Positions 49,679-58,744 of a stretch of DNA of 64,000 nt are shown one piece after another. A program made the translations under genes and the position numbers. The notes under the pieces were generated by a model. It ran no database searches. It had not been told where the DNA came from and saw only the letters and a list, made by a program, of their open reading frames with translations. Origin of the DNA: Hyphomicrobiales bacterium (GTDB lineage: Bacteria; Pseudomonadota; Alphaproteobacteria; Rhizobiales; Rhodobiaceae); assembly GCA_002869065.1 (NCBI GenBank), contig PKTR01000001.1, positions 611,118 to 675,117 of the forward strand, given 5' to 3'. Every line of letters begins with the position of its first letter. The stretch's first letter is position 1.

Positions 49679-50152
49679 TCAGCTCTTCACCAGCACGTCA
49701 CCCTTGCCATAGATCTGGTCGGCACGTTTCTCGAAGGCCTCGGAGAATTTCCCGAACACCAGCCCGAACATCGTGCCCATCAGCGAGCCAAGCAGCCGCG
49801 AGCGAAACTCGTAATCGATGTAGAAATGAACGTCGCACGTCGCATCATCGACCGGGTCGAAACGCCAGCGATTGTCTAGATGGTGGAACGGGCCGTCGAG
49901 ATAGGAGACATTGATTTCCATCTTCGGCCGGTCGAAATGCGCCCGGCTGGTGAAGGTTTCGCGCACCAGCTTGTAGGCGACCGTCATGTCGGCAACGATC
50001 ATCTCGCTGCCGTCGCCGAGGTCCTTACGCCCGCGAACCGCTGTCGATTGGCAGAGCGGCACGAACTGCGGATACTGCTCCACGTCGGCGACCAGCGCGA
50101 ACATATTTTCCGCGCTGTGCTGAACGCGATGCTTGGTCTCGAAGCGGGCCAT
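49679..50152 (-). CDS. RatA/Coq10-like SRPBCC protein
   Basis: A 157-residue START-fold protein of the Coq10/RatA family (MARFETKHRVQHSAENMFALVADVEQYPQFVP is the conserved N terminus, given here only as a pattern of residues 1-32). Eukaryotic Coq10 binds ubiquinone, and E. coli RatA was described as a ribosome-association toxin. In alphaproteobacteria the gene usually follows lipA, as here (14 bases apart). The ubiquinone-binding role is the more likely one. Confidence 0.88.
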   Translation of the reverse strand: MARFETKHRVQHSAENMFALVADVEQYPQFVPLCQSTAVRGRKDLGDGSEMIVADMTVAYKLVRETFTSRAHFDRPKMEINVSYLDGPFHHLDNRWRFDPVDDATCDVHFYIDYEFRSRLLGSLMGTMFGLVFGKFSEAFEKRADQIYGKGDVLVKS

Positions 50153-50166
50153 GACGTACCTGGAGA

Positions 50167-51135
50167 TTAAAAGCCTTTGGCCTTGGCGCGTGCATCGCGC
50201 AGCCGGCGGAAATCATCGCCCGCATGATGCGAAGACCGGGTCAGCGGGCTTGCCGACACCATCAGGAAGCCCTTGGAATAGGCCATCGACTCGTAGGCCT
50301 TGAACTCGTCAGGCGTGACGAAGAATTCGACCGGATGATGCTTGCGGGTCGGCTGCAGGTACTGGCCGATGGTGAGGAAGTCGACATCGGCGCTGCGCAG
50401 ATCGTCCATGAGCTGGAGGATCTCGTTCCGCTCCTCGCCGAGCCCGACCATGATGCCCGACTTGGTGAACATCGTCGGATCGAGTTCCTTCACCCGCTGC
50501 AACAGCCGGATCGAATGGAAGTAACGCGCACCCGGGCGCACCGTCAGATAGTTCGACGGCACCGTCTCGAGATTGTGGTTAAAGACGTCGGGCTTTGCCG
50601 CGACGACGACTTCAAGCGCGCCATCCTTGCGCAGGAAGTCCGGCGTCAGAACCTCGATGGTCGTCTCGGGTGATGCGGTGCGGACCGCACCGATGACGGC
50701 GGCGAAATGCGCCGCGCCACCGTCGGCAAGGTCGTCGCGATCGACCGAGGTGATCACCACATGATCGAGCCCCATCTGCGCGACAGCAGCCGCGATGCGT
50801 TCCGGCTCGCCAGCGTCGAGCGGATCCGGCATGCCGGTGCGCACGTTGCAGAAGGCGCAGGCCCGCGTGCAGGTCTCGCCCATGATCATGAAAGACGCGT
50901 GCTTCTTCGACCAGCACTCTCCGATATTCGGGCAGCCGGCCTCTTCGCACACCGTCACGAGCCCGTTGTCGCGCACGATCGACGTCGTTTCACGAAACAC
51001 CGGCGAGCCCGGCGCCTTGACGCGGATCCAGGCCGGTTTGCGCGCGACCGGCTTGTCCGGCTTATGCGCCTTTTCCGGATGACGCGGCCGTTCCGGCTTG
51101 TCGCGCTCACTCAGCGTGTCGATCAGAGTGACCAT
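50167..51135 (-). CDS. lipA: Lipoyl synthase
   Basis: A radical-SAM enzyme that inserts two sulphurs into octanoyl groups on lipoyl domains. The auxiliary cluster cysteines are in [12 protein letters not shown] and the radical SAM cluster is CTRACAFC. The RSSHHA motif near the end is also typical. At 322 residues (ATG at 51135; MVTLIDTL) the length is normal. It serves the lipoyl domains of PdhB and PdhC encoded a few kilobases away in the same orientation. Confidence 0.96.
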   Translation of the reverse strand: MVTLIDTLSERDKPERPRHPEKAHKPDKPVARKPAWIRVKAPGSPVFRETTSIVRDNGLVTVCEEAGCPNIGECWSKKHASFMIMGETCTRACAFCNVRTGMPDPLDAGEPERIAAAVAQMGLDHVVITSVDRDDLADGGAAHFAAVIGAVRTASPETTIEVLTPDFLRKDGALEVVVAAKPDVFNHNLETVPSNYLTVRPGARYFHSIRLLQRVKELDPTMFTKSGIMVGLGEERNEILQLMDDLRSADVDFLTIGQYLQPTRKHHPVEFFVTPDEFKAYESMAYSKGFLMVSASPLTRSSHHAGDDFRRLRDARAKAKGF

Positions 51136-51246
51136 GTTTCGGGTCTCTTGTTGGCCGGCGGCGGACAGTCCCGCCACGCGGCTATTTAGACGATGATGCG
51201 GAGATTTCAAACCAACCCCGCAGCTGGCGCCAACGCGCTGCGAGCC

Positions 51247-51495
51247 TCAGGCGATAAAGCGCGCAATCAGCACGACGATGATCGCGCCGGCCGTCGAGAT
51301 CAGGATCTGCTCAAGGATCACGCTGCCGAGATTGAGGCTGATATTGAACTGCTTGGCGAGAAAACCGCCGACGAACGAGCCAACGAGGCCCCAGATCAGA
51401 TAGCGGATCAGACCGCCGCCACCGACGACGAAGCTTGCCAGCCAGCCGGCGACCACACCGATGACGATCCAGATAATGAGTGAACGACCATCCAT
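51247..51495 (-). CDS. GlsB/YeaQ/YmgE family small membrane protein
   Basis: An 82-residue protein made almost entirely of three membrane segments with glycine-rich turns (GVVAGWLASFVVGGGG, WGLVGSFVGGFLA). The family (transglycosylase-associated, DUF transmembrane) is often induced by stress; the molecular role is unknown. It is a single gene between lipA and a secreted protein. Confidence 0.87.
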   Translation of the reverse strand: MDGRSLIIWIVIGVVAGWLASFVVGGGGLIRYLIWGLVGSFVGGFLAKQFNISLNLGSVILEQILISTAGAIIVVLIARFIA

Positions 51496-51614
51496 GGCTT
51501 GTCCCTTTCGCTCGAAAACTTCGGCCCCGCGTCATCCTAGCCGAATTTGCGGCCAAGGTCAGGCAACCGGGTGCCGCACCGTGCGGACTTGGATCGCCAT
51601 GCGCCGATCAGGTG

Positions 51615-52073
51615 TCAGTAGCTGCTGACCGTCTCGTCGAACCACCCCGGATCGACGAGATCGAGCGGTTTCAACTCCCAACCAACCGGGCCGACAATCG
51701 AGTGCGAGATGCCCGACAGCGTGCCCTCGGCGGTGATCTTCATCGTCGCGCGGCAGTTACACGCGATATCGAACAGCTTGAAGCTCGCCGGCCCCGATTG
51801 GCGAATATCGCGGCCGAGCGGCTGACCGGTATCTGCATCGAAGCTCCGGCTGCCGCGAATGGAGATCACGGTGCCCTTGCCGCGCAGCCGCCAGGTTCCG
51901 TCAATCGGCGATTGCGCCTCACCGGCAACCAAGATCAGACCTTCCGCCGGAAATGGCTCTGCCAATGCGGCCGGCGCGGTCGCAACCAGTCCCGAAAGTG
52001 CGAGGGCAACGACGACACCCGAACCGGCCGTTCGGACGGCCGGTCCTGCGAGATTTCCGAACCAATGAACCAT
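51615..52073 (-). CDS. Secreted protein of unknown function
   Basis: 152 residues with a clear signal peptide (hydrophobic residues about 15-38, cleavage near ALA-EP). The mature part of about 114 residues is probably beta-rich and has two close cysteines in IACNCRA. A strong ribosome site GGAGGAAC lies 7 bases before the ATG, so it is probably real and well translated. I do not recognise the family. It lies directly downstream of lpdA on the same strand. Confidence 0.75.
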   Translation of the reverse strand: MVHWFGNLAGPAVRTAGSGVVVALALSGLVATAPAALAEPFPAEGLILVAGEAQSPIDGTWRLRGKGTVISIRGSRSFDADTGQPLGRDIRQSGPASFKLFDIACNCRATMKITAEGTLSGISHSIVGPVGWELKPLDLVDPGWFDETVSSY

Positions 52074-52167
52074 TCTAGTTCCTCCGCTAAAACAAGCGAG
52101 AAGCCATCATCACATGCATGCTTCAGGCATTGTGTTGCGTTGGTTCGAACCCGTCGCCGAACCGCGC

Positions 52168-53583
52168 TCAGATATGGATGGCGCGCCCGTATGCGTCGAG
52201 AACGCTCTCATGCATCATTTCCGACAAAGTCGGATGCGGGAAGACCGTGTGCATCAATTCTTCTTCAGTGGTCTCGAGGTTCATCGCAACCGCGTAGCCC
52301 TGGATCAGCTCGGTCACTTCGGCGCCTATCATGTGCGCACCGAGAAGCTGGCCGGTCTTGGCATCGAACACGGTCTTGATCAGGCCATCCGGCTCGCCGA
52401 GCGCGATCGCCTTGCCATTGCCGACGAACGGGAAACGCCCGACGCGAACCTCATGGCCCGCCTCCTTCGCCTTTCCCTCCGTCAGACCGACGGAGGCGAC
52501 CTGCGGCTGGCAATAGGTGCAGGCCGGGATTTTCAGCTTGTCCATCGGATGCGGCTTCAGACCGGCGATGGCCTCAACGCAGATGATGCCCTCATGCTCG
52601 CCCTTGTGCGCGAGCATCGGCGGGCCGGCGACGTCGCCGATGGCATAGACGCCCGGCACGTTCGAGCGGCCGTACTCGTCGATAACGACACAGCCGCGCT
52701 CGGTCTTCACGCCAAGCGCTTCAAGGCCGAGGTTCTCGACGTTGCCGACGACACCGACCGCCGAAATCACCCGGTCGACGGTCAGCTCCGTCGACTTGCC
52801 GGCCTTGTCGGTGAGCGTCGCCGTCACGCTGTCGGCCTTCCGGTCGAGCTTCTCGACCTTGGTTTCCAGATGGATCTTGAGACCGGCCTTTTCGAGGCCC
52901 TTCTTAGCGAGCGCCGAGATCTCCGCATCCTCGACCGGCAACACCCGGTCCATCACCTCGACGACCGTGACGTCGACGCCAAAGGCGTTGTAGAACGACG
53001 CAAACTCAATACCGATCGCGCCGGACCCGACGACCAGCATTGATTTCGGCAGAGCCTCCGGCACCATCGCCTCGAAATAGGTCCAGACCAGCTTGCCGTC
53101 CGGCTCCAGACCGGGCAGCGTGCGCGGGCGCGCACCGGTCGCCAGAATGATGTGCTTCGCCTGATAGGCTCCGCCGCCGAGCGCACCCTTCGGCGCGCCG
53201 TCCGCCGCCTCGACCGAGATCGCACCGGCTGCGGTCAGCTTCGCCCGGCCCCAGATCACGTCGACCTTGTTCTTCTTCAACAGGAAGCCGACGCCGGTGT
53301 TGAGCCGCGAAGAGACGCCGCGCGAACGCTTGACGATGGCCGCCAAATCGAACCCGGCGCCCTCGACCGACAGGCCATATTCCTTGGCGTGCTGCATATG
53401 CGTGTAGATCTCAGCGGACCGCAGCAGCGCCTTGGTCGGGATGCAGCCCCAGTTGAGGCAGATGCCGCCGAGGTGTTTCGCCTCGACGATCGCCGTCTTC
53501 AGCCCGAGCTGTGCGGCGCGGATCGCCGTGACATAACCGCCGGGGCCGGCGCCGATGACAATGACATCATAGGAAGTGGACAT
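52168..53583 (-). CDS. lpdA: Dihydrolipoyl dehydrogenase (E3)
   Basis: FAD disulphide oxidoreductase that reoxidises dihydrolipoamide on the pyruvate dehydrogenase complex. The 471 residues show the FAD-binding GAGPGGY, redox disulphide GGICLNWGCIPTK, NAD-binding GSGAIGIEF and the C-terminal catalytic HTVFPHPTLSE. I chose the ATG at 53583, preceded by GAGGAAAG. It is the last gene of the pdh operon. Confidence 0.96.
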   Translation of the reverse strand: MSTSYDVIVIGAGPGGYVTAIRAAQLGLKTAIVEAKHLGGICLNWGCIPTKALLRSAEIYTHMQHAKEYGLSVEGAGFDLAAIVKRSRGVSSRLNTGVGFLLKKNKVDVIWGRAKLTAAGAISVEAADGAPKGALGGGAYQAKHIILATGARPRTLPGLEPDGKLVWTYFEAMVPEALPKSMLVVGSGAIGIEFASFYNAFGVDVTVVEVMDRVLPVEDAEISALAKKGLEKAGLKIHLETKVEKLDRKADSVTATLTDKAGKSTELTVDRVISAVGVVGNVENLGLEALGVKTERGCVVIDEYGRSNVPGVYAIGDVAGPPMLAHKGEHEGIICVEAIAGLKPHPMDKLKIPACTYCQPQVASVGLTEGKAKEAGHEVRVGRFPFVGNGKAIALGEPDGLIKTVFDAKTGQLLGAHMIGAEVTELIQGYAVAMNLETTEEELMHTVFPHPTLSEMMHESVLDAYGRAIHI

Positions 53584-53669
53584 GGCTTTCCTCATTGTCC
53601 GGAAATTGTGCGCCTGTCACCGGCAAAGCCGGGCCGCGCAAAACATCAAACCGCGTAAGCCGGCGCTGC

Positions 53670-55040
53670 TCAGACCAGCATCGCCATCGGGTTTTCGATC
53701 AGCCGCTTGAAGGCGCCGATGAGTTCCGCGCCGAGCGCCCCGTCGACGGCGCGATGGTCGGTCGACAGCGTCACTGTCATGACGGTCGCAATCTTCAGCT
53801 CGCCATCCTTGACCACCGGCCGCTGCTCGCCCGTACCGACCGCGAGGATCGTCGCGTGCGGCGGGTTGATGACGGCGGAAAAGTCCTTGATGCCGAACAT
53901 GCCGAGATTGGAAATCGCGGTGGAGCCGCCCTGATACTCTTCCGGCATCAGCTTGCGCTCGCGGGCGCGCTTGGCGAAGTCCTTCATCTCGTTGGCAATC
54001 GTCGACAACGTCTTCTTGTCGGCATCGCGAACCACCGGCGTGATCAGCCCGCCCGGAATGGCGACGGCAACGCCGACATCGGCACTCTTGTGCTTCAACA
54101 TCGCCGTTTCGGTCCAGGTCGCGTTGGCATCCGGCACCGCCTTCAGCGCGAGCGCCTGCGCCTTGATGATCATGTCGTTGACCGAGACCTTGTAGGCCGG
54201 CTTGCCATCCTTGTCTGTCGGCGCGGCGGCGTTGATCTGCTGGCGCAGGGCAAGCAGCGCATCGAGATCGCAATCGACGGTCAGATAGAAATGCGGAATG
54301 GTCGATTTCGATTCCGTCAGACGCCGCGCGATGACCTTGCGCATGGAATCATGCGTCACTTCCTCGAACGAGCCTTCAGCGAATATCTGCCGGATCGCGG
54401 CATCAGACATCGAGGGTTGCGGCGCCGCTTTCGGTGCGGCCGCCGGCGCGGGCGCAGCAGCCGGTGCTGCCGCAGAAACCTTCGGCTTCGTATCCGGATG
54501 GCCGGCGAACTCGCCAACGGCGTCGACATCGCGCTTGACGATACGCCCCTTCGGACCGCTGCCGGTGAGGCGAGAAATGTCGATACCCTTGTCCTTGGCG
54601 ATGCGGCGGGCAAGCGGCGAGGCAAACACCCGGTCGCCCTGCGCACCCTTGCCGTTGACATCGGCCGGGTTGCCCGTCACCGGGCTCGGGCCGACGGAGC
54701 CGGTATCGGGTTCGACGCCCAGGTCGCCTTCCTTCTTTGCAGCAGCAGGAGCCGGCTTCGGCGCGCTGCCGGCACCTTCCAGCGCCAAGGCATCCTCGCC
54801 CTCTTCCAGCAGCAGCGCGATCACCTGATTGACGGGAACATCGGTGCTGCCCTCGGCAACGACGAGCTTGCCGACAGTTCCTTCATCGACCGCCTCGACT
54901 TCCATCGTCGCCTTGTCGGTCTCGATCTCGGCGATCACGTCGCCAGACGACACCGTATCGCCCTCCTTCACCAGCCATTTGGCCAGATTGCCGGACTCCA
55001 TGGTCGGCGACAGGGCGGGCATCAGAATTTCGATGGGCAT
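53670..55040 (-). CDS. pdhC: Pyruvate dehydrogenase E2, dihydrolipoamide acetyltransferase
   Basis: Core acetyltransferase of 456 residues. It has one N-terminal lipoyl domain with the lipoylated lysine 43 in ETDKATME, an Ala/Pro linker, a peripheral-subunit-binding domain (FASPLARRIAKDKGIDI), and a C-terminal catalytic domain ending with the active-site DHRAVDGA. It starts 3 bases after the AHSA1-like gene and is followed by lpdA. Confidence 0.96.
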   Translation of the reverse strand: MPIEILMPALSPTMESGNLAKWLVKEGDTVSSGDVIAEIETDKATMEVEAVDEGTVGKLVVAEGSTDVPVNQVIALLLEEGEDALALEGAGSAPKPAPAAAKKEGDLGVEPDTGSVGPSPVTGNPADVNGKGAQGDRVFASPLARRIAKDKGIDISRLTGSGPKGRIVKRDVDAVGEFAGHPDTKPKVSAAAPAAAPAPAAAPKAAPQPSMSDAAIRQIFAEGSFEEVTHDSMRKVIARRLTESKSTIPHFYLTVDCDLDALLALRQQINAAAPTDKDGKPAYKVSVNDMIIKAQALALKAVPDANATWTETAMLKHKSADVGVAVAIPGGLITPVVRDADKKTLSTIANEMKDFAKRARERKLMPEEYQGGSTAISNLGMFGIKDFSAVINPPHATILAVGTGEQRPVVKDGELKIATVMTVTLSTDHRAVDGALGAELIGAFKRLIENPMAMLV

Positions 55041-55043
55041 GTC

Positions 55044-55529
55044 TCAACTCCCGTCAGTATCTTGGGCGCCTGCCCGCGCTTCGGCATAGGCACGCAAATT
55101 TCGCAAATGCTGCGTCCATCCGGCAGTGTGGGCGCGCATCAATCTTTTCTGCTCGTCGCCCGCTCTGTCCCATCCCGAATGGACGAGGTGAATGCGGGTA
55201 CCGCTTGTTTCCGCGGCAAGGCTGATATTCAGAACCGTCTCGAAGCCCCAGTTCGGCTCCGCCCACGTCGCGATCAGTTGCCGGGGCGGATCGAACGAGA
55301 GCATCTCGCCGGTGACCTGTTGTTCTGTCCCGTCGCGATCCGTCCAACGCTCTTCGAGCGCGCCGCCCTTGGCATGCTCGAATTGCAGATGCTCCAGACC
55401 CCATTCCGCCCGATGTGCGCCGTCGACCAGGCAGTCCCAGACGATTTCGGCTGACGCGTCGCACTCGGCTTCGAGCCGGATATAGCCGGCATAGGAAAGA
55501 TCGCCGATGCCGCGCTTGCTATCCTGCAT
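55044..55529 (-). CDS. AHSA1/SRPBCC domain protein inside the pdh operon
   Basis: A 161-residue START-like (Aha1/SRPBCC) protein. It has segments AECDASAEIVWDCLVDGAH, FDPPRQLIAT and WAEPNWGFETV, with W-T-H at the end (HTAGWTQHLRNL). Its ligand is unknown. It lies between pdhB (14 bases) and pdhC (3 bases) in the same orientation, so it must be co-expressed with the complex. Usual pdh operons in this group run pdhA-pdhB-pdhC without it, so it is an insertion of possible functional meaning. Confidence 0.85.
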   Translation of the reverse strand: MQDSKRGIGDLSYAGYIRLEAECDASAEIVWDCLVDGAHRAEWGLEHLQFEHAKGGALEERWTDRDGTEQQVTGEMLSFDPPRQLIATWAEPNWGFETVLNISLAAETSGTRIHLVHSGWDRAGDEQKRLMRAHTAGWTQHLRNLRAYAEARAGAQDTDGS

Positions 55530-55543
55530 CGCCGCCGCCCGCG

Positions 55544-56947
55544 TCAGCGGTAGGTGACCGCTTTGACCGCCTCGATCACCTCGGCGACGGACGGCTTGGC
55601 CAACACTTCGAGATTGGCGGCGTAAGGCATCGGCACGTCCTTGCCGGTCACACGAAGCACCGGCGCGTCGAGCCAGTCAAAGGCATCGCTCTGCACCCTG
55701 AAGGCGATCTCCGAGGACACCGAAGCAACCGGCCAGCCCTCTTCGACGGTGACGCAGCGGCCGGTCTTGCGGACCGAGGCGAGCACCGTGTCGATATCGA
55801 GCGGGCGCAGCGTGCGCATGTCGATGACTTCCGCTGAGATGCCCTTGCCGGCGAGTTCCTCCGCGGCCTTCACCGCATAGGTCATGCCGATGCCCCACGA
55901 GACGATGGTGACGTCGGTGCCTGCGCGCACGATCTTCGCCTTGCCGATCGGCAGCACGAAATCGTCCATCACCGGCACGTCGAACGCCTGCCCGTAAAGG
56001 ATCTCGTTTTCAAGAAAGACGACCGGGTTCGGATCGCGGATCGCGGCCTTCAAGAGACCCTTGGCGTCCGCAGCCGACCACGGCTGGATCACCTTCAGGC
56101 CCGGGATCTACGCGTACCACGCCGCATAGTCCTGGCTGTGCTGGGCCGCCACGCGGGCCGCCGCGCCATTTGCGCCACGGAACACAATCGAATTGTGGAT
56201 CTGGCCGCCCGACATATAGAGCGTCTTCGCCGCCGAATTGATGATCTGATCGATCGCCTGCATGGCGAAGTTGAAGGTCATGAACTCGACGATGGGTTTG
56301 AGCCCGGCAAGAGCCGCGCCGACGCCAAGGCCGGTGAAGCCGTGTTCGGTGATCGGCGTATCGACCACGCGGTCGGCGCCGAATTCCTGCAACAGGCCCT
56401 GGGTCACCTTGTAGGCGCCCTGATACTCGGCGACTTCCTCGCCCATGACGAAGACATCGCCGTCGCGGCGCATCTCTTCGGCCATGGCATCGCGCAGCGC
56501 CTCGCGAACGGTCGTGCGCGCCATTTCCGTGCCGGCCGGAACTTCCGGATCGTCGGCGATATCGGTCGCGGGCTTGGCCGGAACCGATGGCGCCACAGCC
56601 GCCGCAGGTTCTTCCGCCGGAGCGGGTTCAGCTGCAGGTGCTGCCTCAGGGGTCGGAGCCGGTGCGGGAGCCGATGCCGCGGCATCGAGTGCATCGGCAC
56701 TTTCGCCTTCGCCAAGAAGCAGCGCGATCGGCGTATTGACCTTGACGCCTTCGGTGCCGGCATCGACCAGAATGCGCCCGATGGTGCCCTCGTCGACGGC
56801 TTCGATTTCCATCGTCGCCTTGTCGGTTTCGATTTCGGCGATCACATCGCCGGCGGTCACCGCGTCGCCCTCGGCCTTCAGCCATTTGGCGAGCGTGCCC
56901 TCTTCCATGGTCGGCGAGAGGGCGGGCATGAGAATTTCAATCGGCAT
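55544..56947 (-). pseudogene. pdhB: Pyruvate dehydrogenase E1 beta with lipoyl domain, interrupted by in-frame TAG
   Basis: The full frame of 468 codons encodes a lipoyl domain (lysine 43 in ETDKATME), an Ala/Pro linker (about 85-130) and the E1-beta transketolase-like domains. Codon 280 (56110-56108) is [11 protein letters not shown], stop, then [17 protein letters not shown] in the same frame, with no base missing and full conservation on both sides to the normal end. Relatives have glutamine or histidine at this position; CAG to TAG would be one transition. The product would be split in the middle of the E1-beta fold, so either the codon is read through or suppressed, another pdhB exists, or the base is wrong. 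I mark it as a pseudogene only because of the stop. It is 12 bases after pdhA. Confidence 0.93.
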
Positions 56948-56959
56948 CGCTCACCCTCC

Positions 56960-58027
56960 TCAGCGCGTGATATCGGTCCAGAGCTCCGACGGATCGGGCT
57001 CCGGGTCGGTCTGCGCGAACTCGGCGGCTTCCGCCACGATTGCCCGCACTTCCTTGTCGATGTCCTTCAGGCTCGCCTCATCGGCAAAGCCGCTGTCGAG
57101 AAGCCGCGCGCGGACCTGCTCGATCGGGTCCTGCTCGGTGCGCATCTTCTGCACCTCTTCCTTCGAGCGGTATTTCGCCGGGTCCGACATTGAATGGCCG
57201 CGATAGCGATAGGTCAGCATCTCAAGGATGTAAGGCCCGTTGCCCTCGCGGCACCAGGCAACCGCCTTGTCGCCGGCGGCCTTCACCGCGCGCACATCCA
57301 TGCCGTCAACCTGCTCGCCGGGGATCAAGAACGAAACGCCGCGCTGCGAAAAGTCGGTCTGCGCCGAGGAGCGATGGACCGACGTCCCCATCGCGTATTT
57401 GTTGTTCTCGATGATGTAGATGACCGGCAGCTTCCACAGGGCCGCCATGTTGAAGCTTTCGTAGACCTGGCCCTGATTGGCCGCACCGTCGCCGAAATAG
57501 GCAAGAGCGACGTGCTGGTTCTTCCGGTAGCGGTTGGCAAAGGCGAGCCCGGTACCGAGCGAGACCTGCGCGCCGACGATACCGTGACCGCCGTAGAAGT
57601 TCTTCTCGGCGGAGAACATGTGCATAGAGCCACCCTTGCCGCGCGAATAACCACCACGCCGGCCGGTCAATTCCGCCATCACGCCTTTCGGGTCCATGCC
57701 GCAAACGAGCATATGGCCGTGATCGCGATAACCGGTGATCACCTGATCACCCTCGCCAATCGCCATCTGCATGCCGACGACGACCGCTTCCTGGCCGATA
57801 TAGAGGTGACAGAAACCGCCGATGAGGCCCATGCCATACATCTGGCCGGCCTTTTCCTCGAAACGCCGGATCATCAGCATTTCGCGATAGGCCGCGAGTT
57901 CCTCATCCTGAGAGAAGGTTGCCGGTTTGGTCACCTTCGGTGCCGGCTCCGATTTCCGCGTGCTTCTGGAGCGCGTGGTCGATTTGGTTGCCGGTTTAGC
58001 GCCGGATTTGCCCTTCGGTGTGGCCAT
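56960..58027 (-). CDS. pdhA: Pyruvate dehydrogenase E1 alpha
   Basis: ThDP-dependent alpha subunit, 355 residues. The N terminus is Lys/Ser/Thr-rich and probably disordered. YRDHGHML is followed by GGKGGSMHMFS-like GKGGSMHM, and the ThDP motif starts GDGAANQG and ends IENN. The phosphorylation-loop equivalent is YRYRGHSMSDP. I chose the ATG giving MATPKGKSG with GGAGG ten bases upstream. It is the first gene of the pdh operon, with an AT-rich promoter region ahead. Confidence 0.96.
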   Translation of the reverse strand: MATPKGKSGAKPATKSTTRSRSTRKSEPAPKVTKPATFSQDEELAAYREMLMIRRFEEKAGQMYGMGLIGGFCHLYIGQEAVVVGMQMAIGEGDQVITGYRDHGHMLVCGMDPKGVMAELTGRRGGYSRGKGGSMHMFSAEKNFYGGHGIVGAQVSLGTGLAFANRYRKNQHVALAYFGDGAANQGQVYESFNMAALWKLPVIYIIENNKYAMGTSVHRSSAQTDFSQRGVSFLIPGEQVDGMDVRAVKAAGDKAVAWCREGNGPYILEMLTYRYRGHSMSDPAKYRSKEEVQKMRTEQDPIEQVRARLLDSGFADEASLKDIDKEVRAIVAEAAEFAQTDPEPDPSELWTDITR

Positions 58028-58161
58028 GCGTCTTTCGCCTCCGTTCCGCCGAACTGACGCGAAAGATACAACAGGAATCCGGAACCACAAAGATCAAACG
58101 GGCTTACACAAAGATGTGATAATTATAATAACATACTGATTTTACATTATATTTCTAACTT

Positions 58162-58197
58162 AACTGAATTACGATTAATCAAAAATTCAACTGAATT
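58162..58197. repeat. Direct repeat AACTGAATT upstream of pdhA
   Basis: AACTGAATT occurs at 58162-58170 and 58189-58197, 27 bases apart (about two and a half helical turns). The second copy is part of the 10-base palindrome CTGAATTCAG. Both lie in a strikingly AT-rich island (about 58110-58205) between ftsB and pdhA, about 135-170 bases ahead of the pdhA start, so they may be operators of the pdh operon. Confidence 0.5.
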
Positions 58198-58207
58198 CAG
58201 ATTAAAC

Positions 58208-58531
58208 TCAACGTTGGCCGGCAGGCATATAGAGGACCAGATCACCCGGCTTTGTGTAGCTGAGATTGGCCCGCGCCAGCTCGTCCAGCATGTCGGCGTC
58301 GAGGCTTTCCGGGCGCAACATAGAGACCCGGGAAGAAAGCGCCGCACGTTCACCGGCCAGCCGGTCAAGCTCGCCCTGGAGCGCAGCCTTCTCTCCTTCC
58401 AGCCGCGCCTGCGCCAGAAGTCCGTATTCACCGTGGAACGCGTGGTAGGCGAAATAGCCCAAAAAGGCGGCGGTCACCGTCGGCATGATCAGTCGGCGGG
58501 CAAAGGTTTTCCGGCGCTGTCTGGTAGCCAT
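58208..58531 (-). CDS. ftsB: Septum formation initiator FtsB
   Basis: A 107-residue divisome protein. It has a short basic cytoplasmic N terminus, one membrane segment (about 15-33), then a coiled coil (about 40-75) and a periplasmic tail. FtsB bridges FtsL/FtsQ and helps activate septal peptidoglycan synthesis. Its position ahead of pdhA is conserved in rhizobia. Confidence 0.88.
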   Translation of the reverse strand: MATRQRRKTFARRLIMPTVTAAFLGYFAYHAFHGEYGLLAQARLEGEKAALQGELDRLAGERAALSSRVSMLRPESLDADMLDELARANLSYTKPGDLVLYMPAGQR

Positions 58532-58744
58532 TGTCTTACGCGATACTCGTACACAGGGCGGGACTGAAACGACGCTCCCTCATTGCCGGCTATCGTCGCC
58601 GATCAACCTTAATGGACGGTTTCCGTAGATCCGGAAAACCGGTTTCAGGCAGCATCGGGGACCCGTGCGAGAACGCGTCCTTCTGCAAATGCGCAAGGAA
58701 ATCGCGGTACCCGTAGAACGTGGCTTTGGTTCGGCGGAAGATCC

